DNA of 64,000 nucleotides from Protea cynaroides (Eukaryota > Streptophyta > Magnoliopsida > Proteales > Proteaceae): positions 18,049,814 to 18,113,813 of the forward strand of contig CM053267.1 in assembly GCA_028583415.1 (NCBI GenBank). The letters are read 5' to 3'. Positions 55,543 to 64,000 of the stretch are shown here, piece after piece (position 1 is the stretch's first letter; the number at the start of each line of letters is the position of its first letter). The position numbers were made by a program, and so were the translations under genes. The notes under the pieces were generated by a model that saw only the letters and a program-made list of their open reading frames with translations, searched no databases and was not told the DNA's origin.

Positions 55543-57859
55543 TGTCACACCCCAATTCTAATCCAACCAGAATGGTGTGAGTGAACCGTCATTGAACCAA
55601 CGGTTCACACCAGGATCTCGAATAGGCCGTGTCCATTCATACAAACTATTACACATAACCACAATCAGAATATAAATATACAACGAAAGACTTTAAATAG
55701 AATGAACTGAGTATCTATTGATAATAAAATATCCAATTATTCAAATCCAAACATAAACTATAATATCTTTTACATCTCTTAATACCAAACAAAAATAACG
55801 GAAACAACTAAATAAAAATCCATTACTAGTACACGCAGAAAGGGCACTCGCATGAAGCATCATGTTCGTCCTCCCCTGCTTGTACATCTAGAGCAGCCAC
55901 ACCACCGTACGCCGGAGCATTCATATAGTCGTCAACAGTGTAACCTGCATCAACATCTAAAAACAATGTACGTACAAAGGGTGAGCTCACAACACAGCTC
56001 AGTAAGACAATCAGATAGTTTCACAATATTATGCATGAGTAACAATCAATTTTATGCTGTGGTCTGGTTTTAAGTTTGCAATGTGCTATAGAACGGTTTG
56101 GTGGCCCCCGCACCTCTATACACGAGTGTGTGGCACCTCATGGATCACACCCCCATTGGCCCACATGCACCCATCATGGAATAGAGATACAGCTAAGATA
56201 CCCCCGTACCTCCCCTGATACTCTACCCATACCAGTACCTAAGCCCCTACTGGCCAGGGCTCGCAACTAACCAATCCTATATGTCATCAATGTATGCTCT
56301 ATCCCAGCACAGCCGTCTACGGCATAGAGATAGAGCTAAGGCATTGCCACACCTCCCCTGATGCCCTATCCGCAACTAACCCACTAGGATAGAAACAATA
56401 CGCAGGTAGACCCTATCCCAACATAACTCCCTACGGCATAGAGATAGAGCTAAAACATCGTGGACAAGCCAGCGTCGACTCGGAATCCACAGTACCACAT
56501 AACAATGGCCGGGCCAACATCAATATCGGAGACCACCGTACCACGACCTTCCCCTGATGCCCCACCCGTACCGAGCATGTTAAGACAGAATACTACAAAA
56601 GGTGCTAATGTGAAGAGCGATCCTAGGCCCATGCCCCACTCCACACACTAACGAAAACAATCACATGCCTAACAATCACATCCTTTCAATGCATGAACAG
56701 TAATAATAACTGAAAGTAAAGGATGGCATGTGAATATGCACAAACAACACATCTCATATAATCAGGTGATTAACAACAATTTACTGTCCATTAATTATTA
56801 GGTTTGGGTCAGATTCCCTTACCTGATGCTCGTTCGATAACTTGCTCCACGTCGTAAGATCCAAACGATAAGTCACAAAGTCCTACAATATTATTAGGGT
56901 TTCATTAGAATAATTTTCTTAGGGTTTCATGTTGGTCGGAAACCAACAGGGTTACAAAACACCCTCACAGAGCTGACCGGTGGCATGTACCGGTCGCAGC
57001 TCTGTGGGAAAGACTGGTGACCGGTATGGTCAGCCGGTCCCCACAGACAACCTCCCGAGAGATAGTGGTCGCAACATACCGGTCGCACTATGTGCAACCG
57101 GTATAGTCGACCGGTATGTCTCCGGAAGACCATACATGGGTTTTTTGACTGCCGACGATCATCCTCCATGGATTTTCAGGGTTTCTCCTATCCATTCTAA
57201 GTCTAGGCTTTGAGTTAGAGTTATCCCCAACTCATTCAAGTCTCGTTTCGATGAATATCATCTCGAAAATCGAATCTAGGGTTTGACGGAAACTTAGGAT
57301 TTGTTGGCCAATTTAGGGTTTTAGATCAATACCTACTTTGCATGGTATTGATCCACCCACACAACAAATCATAGGGTAAGAAGATGGATTCAAACACTTA
57401 CGTTGACTGGCGTAGTGAGATCGTCGTCGAACGGTAATGGCAGCACCTCCTTCTTCTTCCTAGCTCCTTCTCGTTTCCAACCTCTTTCTCTTCTCTAGGG
57501 TTTGTGAGAGACAATGGAAAGGATTTGAGGAGGTTTAAGGGTGTATTTATAGGCTTGAAATAGGGTTTAGTAACCCTACTAGGAATAGGAAACTTCTAGG
57601 ATTCGAAATCAGGAAAGCGGGACCCGCATAGACCAATTTATTGATTCCCGCACATAGCTGCACAGGCCATACCGGTCGACCGGTACCAAGACCGGTACCA
57701 TCGACCGGTATACCTAAAATCAGATATAATTGGTCGACTTCGGTCCGATTTTGTACCTGTTTGTTATCCGCTTGCCACGTCTGGCCCGGTGATGATCGGA
57801 AGACCTGTCATGACACAAAACCAAGGTTTAGACCGGGTTTTCAGAGTGCGGGTCTTACA
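55543..57859 (-). repeat. Gypsy-1 5' LTR (right), full length
   Basis: 2317 bp, plus-strand ends TGTCACACCCC and GGGTCTTACA. The promoter (TATA complement TATTTATA at 57544-57551) lies about 310 bp from the upstream end, with palindromes ACCGGTCGACCGGT at 57668-57712 upstream of it and a second array downstream (56965-57120). Imperfect repeats containing TACCTCCCCTGATNCYCTA occur at 56200-56570. No coding content. Confidence 0.93.
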
Positions 57860-58580
57860 CAAAGCCTGTGTGCAACATGAGGTGGTTGTAATGTAGTTTG
57901 CCTCTGCTGTAGACCATGACACGAAATCCTGCTTCTACTATGCCAAGCTACCAAATTTCGGCCACCACGTGTGTCTCCTTTGGGCCAGCTTAAAACTTAG
58001 CTACCATGCAAGTAGATTGAAGAATATCTGGCCTTATAGCAGTCAAGTAGAGCAAACTTCCAATCATTAACCTATACATAGTTTGGTCAACTGGTGGAGA
58101 GTCATCATCTTTGCTTAACTTACAGATTGTCATCATTGGTGTGCTAATTAGTGTGCAGTCCTCTGTTGTGAACTTCTTCAACATTTCTTTCACATACTTG
58201 GCCTGAAATAAGAAGAACCCATCTTTCAACTCACTGATCTGCAGACCCAAAAAATAGAAAATTTCACCAATTATAGACATTTAGAACTCATCTTGCATCC
58301 TTTGAGTAAAATCTTGATATAATTCATCCTTGTGGCTTGTAAAGATGATATCATCTACATACACTACCACAACAGTCTGACTACCATCAACATTCACATA
58401 CAGGTTGCCATCAACCAATTCATTCTTGAAATCCAACTGACAGAGATAATTATCCAACCTTGAGTACTATGCTCTTGGTGCTTGCTTCAACCCATACAAT
58501 GTTTTCTTCAGTCTACAAAAAAGTGTAGGGTCCTCACTTAGTTGGAATCCTTCTCTTTGTTCAATGTACATCTCCTCTTC
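57860..58580 (-). pseudogene. Copia-2 RNase H start and end of RT
   Basis: To the left is a short piece of RNase H that continues beyond Gypsy-1 at 47541. Between it and RT the region is shorter than in Copia-1 (SDADWAG block missing), so a small deletion lies near 57960. RT residues then follow: MSIIGEIFYFLGLQISELKD, DGFFLFQAKYVKEMLKKF and TPMMTICKLSKDDDSPP, and upstream the YVDD region near 58340-58370 with frame slips. Confidence 0.72.
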
Positions 58581-59024
58581 CTAGTCACCATTTAAGAAAG
58601 TTGATTTGACATCCATCTGGTAAACCTTGAAGTTCTTGTGCACAGCAAATCCAAGGAACATCTGGATTGCTTCCAACCTAGCAATAGGGGCAAATGTTTC
58701 TTCAAAATCAATACCTTCAACCTGATCATATCCTTTACAAACCAGTATGGCCTTGTTTCTTACAATTTTTCCATCTTCATTGAGTTTGTTTTTGTAGACC
58801 CATTTAGTACCAATAATATTCTTGTCTATAGGCCTTGGCACTAATTCCCAAGTTTTATTTTTCTCAATCTGGTCTAACTCTTCATTCATTTCCTTGAGCC
58901 AACTAGCATCTTCACATGCCTCCGCAACTAACTTTGGTTCAATGTGAGATAAGAGAGAAAATATTTGTTTTGCTTTTCTGACCTTCCTTGTTTGCATTCC
59001 AACTGAGGGATCACCAAGAATCAA
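58581..59024 (-). pseudogene. Copia-2 RT, N-terminal part
   Basis: A 148-codon frame: ASWLKEMNEELDQIEKNKTW, LVPRPIDKNIIGTKWVYKNK, FAPIARLEAIQMFLGFAVHK and VYQMDVKSTFLNGD. This is the start of copia RT up to the first catalytic aspartate (M-D-V-K). Better preserved than in Copia-1, where the equivalent frame starts at 7279. Confidence 0.87.
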
Positions 59025-59529
59025 TTATTTTGGGTGATTCTTCTTTACTATGCTTGAGCCACTTCCATTCTGCCTATCTGTCTTAAAATCTGACTGCTCT
59101 TCTCTTTCATCTATTTCAACCACTGCTCACTGTCTCGGTACATTCGTCACATTCTACTCCTTTTCTGTTTCACTATCATTCTGCTCACTATCCAAATCTT
59201 CAAAGATAGGAAGCTCACTATTTGACCCTATAAGAGAATTCTTGTACTCATTAACTCTCACATCTGCACTTTCAATAATTTTGCAAAGTCTTTTGTTATA
59301 ACATTTATAAGCTTTGCTAGAGGTAGAGTAGCAAAGAAATATTCCTTCATCAACCCTATCATTAAACTTCCCTATATCGTGGTTGGTATTTTTGATATAG
59401 TACTTGCTACTAAATACCTTGAAGTGTTTTACTGTGACCTTTTACCAAACCATAATTCATAGAGATATCTTTATGTGGCCTCAACATACACCTGTTCTGA
59501 ACATATATTACTGTATGCACTGCTTCTCT

Positions 59530-60084
59530 CTAGAATTTACTCCCCATGTCATTTTCTATCAACATGGTCCTAGCCATCTCTTGAACAGTTCTATTCTTTC
59601 TCTCTGCCACACCATTTTGCTGTAGTATTCTAGGAGCTGAAGTCTGTCTCTTGATGCCATTCTCAAAACAATACTCTACAAAGTCAATCCAAGTGTATTC
59701 TCCTCCCCTATCAGATCTCAAACACTTGATTTTCTTTCCTATCTCATTTTCATCTAGATTTTTGAATACCTTAAACCTAGCCAGAGCCTCTGACTTATGT
59801 TTCAAAAACATCACCCAAGTCATTCTTGAGTAATCATCAACTAACAGAATGAAATTCGTTTCCCCTAAGATACTTTGTGTCCTTATTGGCCCACACAGAT
59901 CTGTGTGGATAATCTCCAATAGTTGGGTAGTGTAATACTCCTTTGGTTTGAATGATGCTCTTGTTTGCTTCACCTTCTGACAAGATGCATATATACCATT
60001 AGAGGGCTTCTTCAAGGAAGGAATGTCTCTCACAACCTTCTTGTTGGATATTTTTGCTAGGTTTTCAAAGCTAATATGCTCCAA
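59530..60084 (-). pseudogene. Copia-2 GAG-pre-integrase and integrase core
   Basis: A 185-codon frame starting in GAG-pre-integrase (MEHISFENLAKISNKKVVRD, CQKVKQTRASF) and running through the integrase core: IHTDLCGPI (D), RSDRGGEYTWIDF (D) and NGVAERKNRTVQEMARTML (E). The triad is intact. The C-terminal part (59280-59520) continues with stops and frameshifts. Confidence 0.87.
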
Positions 60085-60156
60085 TCTTCTATGCCATAAT
60101 CATGTTTCCTCTTCTTGACTCATCAAGCAATTTCCTTCAAAATCTTCAAACAATGT

Positions 60157-60760
60157 CTAGAGATTTTCAAAAGTCCTATTTCCTGATGCCATCAATTTTC
60201 CACTGTCAGTCCTTTGGATCTCACATCCTTGATCACTAAATATTACTCTGTGACCCCTATCACAAAGCTGAATGACATTCAGCAGGTTATATTTCAAACA
60301 TGAAATATTGAAAACATCATGTGATTTTACCTTCCCATTGTTGAGACTGATGCTTTCCTTTCCAATAATCTTCTTACCATTATTGTTGTGAAAGTTGACT
60401 GAGCCTCCTTCATAGTGTTGAAGCTTCTGAAGCCGCTTCCTATCTCCATTCATGTAACTTGAACACCCACTATCAAGAATCCATGGTGTAGAACTATCTT
60501 GTGCTTTGAAAGCTGTTTGTACAACTAAGGAGTTGTTCCTGATCCTTTCTGTTCTATCCCTTTGAACCCAAACTCTCTTCTGTGACAATGGTTTCTCAAC
60601 TTGCTTCTGCTTTGGAGCCTTGCATCTAGTTTTGCCATGCTGTCTTTGTGGAGGTGGCATAGGAAAAAAGATGGTCCTACAGTTCCTTCCTATATGCCCA
60701 AAGTTGTAACAGTTGTAGCACTCAACAAAATTCTCTTCAAGGGGAGCAAACTAATTTCTA
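60157..60760 (-). pseudogene. Copia-2 protease and second zinc knuckle
   Basis: A frame of 168 codons (60660-60157) contains SSTPWILDSGCSSYMNGDRK, the aspartic protease active site (D-S-G), then LQKLQHYEGGSVNFHNNNGK and LCDRGHRVIF. Just upstream, a degraded CCHC region reads like C-Y-N-C-Y-N-F-G-H with the first cysteine codon altered. Matches Copia-1 8590-9180. Confidence 0.8.
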
Positions 60761-60989
60761 CTTTCAAATCTGACTTCTTTCTTATTGAATTTGCAGTTGG
60801 CTATCTTGTGTCCAAAGGCACTACATTTATAGTAGTATCCCTGAAAATGAGGTCTTGGCCTTAAAGGTGCCATGTACCTCATCTGTCTCTATGGTGTACT
60901 AGGATAATTTCCTCCATTGAATTACCATGCTCTACTCTCCTACCTTGCCATGCATGGTTAGTCTTAGGGAAAGGTACTTGGTTTCCTCC

Positions 60990-62440
60990 TTAAACATAAA
61001 CCATAGGGACATTGCTTTTTCTATTTTCTTTCACAAAAGAGATGTAACCTTTTCCCTTCGAGTTGGCATTCTTAAATGTCTCTCCTTTATCAAAACTAAG
61101 ACCAAACTTGATGTAGGGAGGTCTTTGAACATTAATGATGCCATCAAGCTTGTTCCTACTGGGATGCACTATAGTATTACTTGGCTCCTTATGTTGAGCC
61201 AATTTATGTTGTCTCTCAAGCTCTCTTTTTTCACACTCAATCACTTTTGCCTTTAAAAGAGTAAACTCTTTCTCAAACTCTTCAAATTGATCAATCATAG
61301 GGGATTGTTCTTTAAGTTGAGCATTCAAACCTACATTCTCAGTCATTACCCTGGAATGGTCTACAGATGCCTGTTTAAAGATGAGTCTTGAGATTATTAA
61401 TAACTTTCTTGGACTCTTTATCTTGAACTTTTTGTTCTTGAATAACCTATTTTTGCTTTTTAGCTTCTTGTAAAACAAGCTTGTTATTTCTTCTTTCCTT
61501 CTTGAGTTCCTTCATAGCTACAATAAATTTTTCCTCATAATTTACCTCACCTTCTTCATCACAGCTTGAATTTAGGTCTTCATTCTCACTTTCTTCATTA
61601 TCACTTGAGATTGATTCCATATTTCTAACTTCTTCATTGGTTGTTGAAATAAATTCTTCATTTTTGTTCTCTTCACGTTCTTCAATAAAAACCATAAACA
61701 AAGCCTCATTAGGCTCATCTCTTGAGATATCATCTGAGTCATCATCTGAAGTATCACTGCTTCTCTTGAAAATGAAGCTCTTTCTGTTAGATTTGTTCTT
61801 CTTGAAGCTATAATTTTTCTTTACCTTTGACTTATTTCTGCTGTCATCTTTATCATCACTTTTAATTTTAATCTTCTTTAGGCATTTTGCAGCGAAGTGT
61901 CCAACTTTACCACAATTGAAGCACTTGAGTGATAGTTTATTCTTGTATTTTTCTATACCTTTCTTTAATTTTTTAGTGAAGTAAGCTGTGGCTTTATCTT
62001 CACTTTCTTGCTCATCTGGTTTTTTAAAAATTTTCAATTTCTTCAAGGCCTTGAAAGCTATTTGCTTATCAACAGAGGTTTTAGGGTTAACTCTCATCTC
62101 AAAGGCTGTCAATGATCCATGTATTTTTTCAATAGTAACCTCATCCATATCCTTGGTTTCTTCAAGAACTGAGAATTTTGATTTAAATTTAGGGATTAAA
62201 GACCTTAAAATCTTCTGACAGACAATAGGTCCTTTTAGATCTTCACCAAGTCCTCTAATGAAGTTGACCACTTTATTTACTTTGTTCATGTACTGATTAA
62301 CAGTTTCATCATCGTTCATTTTTAGATTCTCAAATTGAGCCTTGAATGTTTGCAGCTTTATCTTCTTGATTTTCTTATCCCCTTTATAGATGTTAATCAA
62401 CCTATCCTAGACCTCCTTTGCAATCTTGCAGTCCATGATT
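60990..62440 (-). pseudogene. Copia-2 gag
   Basis: A 318-codon frame (62400-61447) carries FENLKMNDDETVNQYMNKV, KSKFSVLEETKDMDEVTIEK, the CCHC knuckle CFNCGKVGHFAAKC, a Lys/Ser stretch and an acidic stretch. After a frameshift near 61460 it continues (61478-60990) with coiled-coil-like repeats. The start (62400-62650) contains the K-P-P-L-F block and is broken by stops. Same organisation as Copia-1 gag. Confidence 0.85.
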
Positions 62441-62732
62441 TTAGCTAGTAAACTGTTAGTCAATCCCCTTTGAATGGCATTGAGTGTCTTTCAATTGTTC
62501 TCAAAGTTCTTCTTGTTTACTGCACTGTGAGCAGTCATGTCATGTGAAGTGTTCCATTCTCGATAGCTGCCCATACATCAAAACCAAAAGATCCTATATA
62601 AACCTCCATTCTCCTTTTCTAGAACACGATGTGTATCCCATCAAACAATGGGGGTTTGTGAGAACCTTCCCCTGGTGCCATGACTATACTCTGATCTCTT
62701 AGTTGCTGATTAAGCGGTCACTGACCTTGGCA

Positions 62733-62744
62733 TTTTGATACCAA
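62733..62744 (-). promoter_or_regulatory. Copia-2 primer binding site, damaged
   Basis: The minus strand reads TGGTATCAAAATGCC where TGGTATCAGAGC is expected: the first eight bases match and the rest has changed. Confidence 0.7.
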
Positions 62745-62745
62745 T

Positions 62746-63205
62746 TGATGAACCTGAGTTGACACTGAGACGGGGGGTGAATCAGTGTATAAATTTCTCC
62801 CTGACTTTTTCAATACTGCCCAGAGCTGATGGAGAACCAATTTGTCACACAAACACAAGTGTATACAAATCTACCTCGCTACCACTCAGTGGCCGGGCCT
62901 ATCAGATTTGTACACCCATCTTACAAACCATTCCACGCACTTTGCAATATACAAAAAAGTAAAACAATCAACATAGAGATATTACGTGGTTCACCACCAC
63001 AGTGTGTGATGGCTAATCCACGGAGTAATCCCCAATTGGCACCGTATTTACTCAATACATTGCTTTTAGTCTTTTACAAGACAAAGACGTTAACCTTGTG
63101 TTTTCTCAGCATAAAATTGAGAGGGCAAAACAATGCTAGGATTCAGGCTATGACTGCTAATGTCCAGCACCCACTGAACACAATACAAAAGAGTAGTTTT
63201 GGGGC
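62746..63205 (-). repeat. Copia-2 5' LTR (right), truncated
   Basis: Starts TGATGAACCTGAGTTGACAC on the plus strand, like the end of the Copia-3 LTR read backwards, and follows it for about 460 bp. This includes the roughly 470-bp block missing from Copia-1 (for example ACACAGTGTGTGATGGCTA-like words). It ends near 63205 where unrelated AT-rich DNA begins. Confidence 0.8.
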
Positions 63206-64000
63206 TTTGATAGATTCATAATTTTATATATTTATTTCCCTTATATTTAGTCTATTTAACATATTATATGTCTTATGGTACTCATTTGTGATGATTCCTT
63301 ATATATAAGACATTGGTGGAAAGTATTGGTAATTTATGTTTAAAATAAAAAAATTCTGATATTTTCAATAATGACCTTCTGAATTTTACAGGTTTTTTTA
63401 ATGTGGAAAGAATTCTAGAAATCAAACGTAATCTAAAAATCTGATCTGGAAAGCTGATTTGAATTCAAACCAGAGATGGAAGATTACCACCCATAGAAGG
63501 TTTACTATTAGAAGGATTTGATTGATTGTCAGAAATCTTGAGGAGAATATATACCTCTATGGAATATTACAAAGATTGGCAAGTCTAGAGGTGGCATTTG
63601 GTTAATGATGGAATGATTCTCTATCTAATCTAGGCAAGAAGATTTTATTTAATCTTTATTTTCATGTAATAAGGTTGTCAATTCTAGACATACTAGTTTT
63701 AATCTTCCCTACTCTGGCTATTTAAGAAATGTAAATGCTACATAATAGAGCATCCAAGAATTATTGAGAAGATAGGTTTATTTCTTTTATCTTTCTTTTC
63801 TATCATATTTGGCTAAGTTCTTTAATCGATTCAAGGGAAATTCAATCCGGTTAGTAAAATTGTGAGACTTTGTTCTTAATTTTAATTATTCTTTTATTTA
63901 AATATCTGTGTTTTTTGGGTTTTCAAGTTAATGACTGTATGATTCAGTTTATTAAGAGGTCTATTAATTGATTGAGTTGTGTAGTTTATAGCTAACCTGA
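63206..64000. other. Possible start of another LTR element, unresolved
   Basis: From about 63210 the sequence (TGATAGATTCATAATTTTAT) is unrelated to Copia-2. Around 63700 it has GGCTATTTAAGAAATG, a TATA-like word followed by leader-like sequence. This could be an LTR that truncated Copia-2 and runs out of the window. No coding frame; speculative. Confidence 0.25.

Larger units (their letters stand above)
47547..57859 (-). mobile_element. Gypsy-1, near-complete chromovirus with extra antisense gene
   Basis: 10.3 kb, flanked by a perfect 5-bp duplication CAAAG (47542-47546 and 57860-57864). From right to left: 5' LTR, primer site, extra gene on the opposite strand, gag, protease, RT, RNase H, integrase, chromodomain, purine tract and 3' LTR. 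The chromodomain and LTR ends (TGTAAGACCC...GTGTGACA) point to the chromovirus branch, probably Tekay/Del. The two LTRs differ greatly in length (2317 and 504 bp). Only a few lesions break the main frame: two frameshifts and two stops. It is the youngest large insertion here, lying inside Copia-2. Confidence 0.93.
45404..63205 (-). mobile_element. Copia-2, copia element split by Gypsy-1
   Basis: Same family as Copia-1. From right to left: partial 5' LTR (62746-63205), a damaged primer site, gag, protease, integrase, RT, part of RNase H, then Gypsy-1 (47547-57859), then the rest of RNase H, a purine tract and the 3' LTR (to 45404). Both outer LTR parts are truncated, so no target duplication can be read. 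The polyprotein is broken by several stops and frameshifts, but the integrase catalytic residues are all kept. Confidence 0.83.

Overview
This window is nuclear DNA of a flowering plant. The evidence is layered Ty1/copia and Ty3/gypsy LTR retrotransposons, plant-type LINEs with RNase H-like tails, Mutator-, hAT- and Tourist-type small DNA elements, and degraded inserts of plastid DNA (rps11-rpoA) and mitochondrial DNA (ccmFC). I find no intact cellular protein gene, no tRNA or rRNA gene and no CRISPR array. Almost every coding stretch belongs to a transposable element and nearly all are broken. The species cannot be named from the sequence. All boundaries and target-site duplications (TSDs) were read by eye.

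Layout. 0.5-3.3 kb: wreck of a minus-strand copia (Copia-5) with LINE 3' ends in it. 3.3-23.5 kb: one plus-strand LINE (LINE-A) split in three by Copia-1 (3831-12722, TSD AGGAT) and by a roughly 4.8-kb solo LTR (14352-21711), which itself carries the internally deleted Copia-4 (TSD CTTAC). 23.5-24.2 kb: a LINE RNase H tail on the other strand. 25-36 kb: DNA-transposon district with a 1.24-kb Mutator-like element, a Tourist MITE, a hAT-type MITE, two sibling fold-back MITEs, a LINE carrying one of those MITEs and a solo LTR, and a 2.3-kb Mutator-like element enclosing plastid rps11-rpoA DNA and an aspartate kinase fragment. 39.1-45.4 kb: the start of plus-strand Copia-3 broken by truncated Gypsy-2. 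45.4-63.2 kb: minus-strand Copia-2, split by the 10.3-kb chromovirus Gypsy-1 (47547-57859, TSD CAAAG).

The most interesting unit is Gypsy-1 with its relative Gypsy-2. Besides gag, protease, RT, RNase H, integrase and chromodomain, each carries an extra gene between the 5' LTR and gag on the opposite strand. In Gypsy-1 this gene has its own TATA box, a 5'-UTR intron ending just before the ATG, and a GC-rich palindromic motif array upstream that also occurs upstream of the LTR promoter. Gypsy-1 also has a candidate 79-bp spliceosomal intron exactly at the gag-protease junction. The second highlight is the Mutator-like element carrying organelle and nuclear gene pieces.
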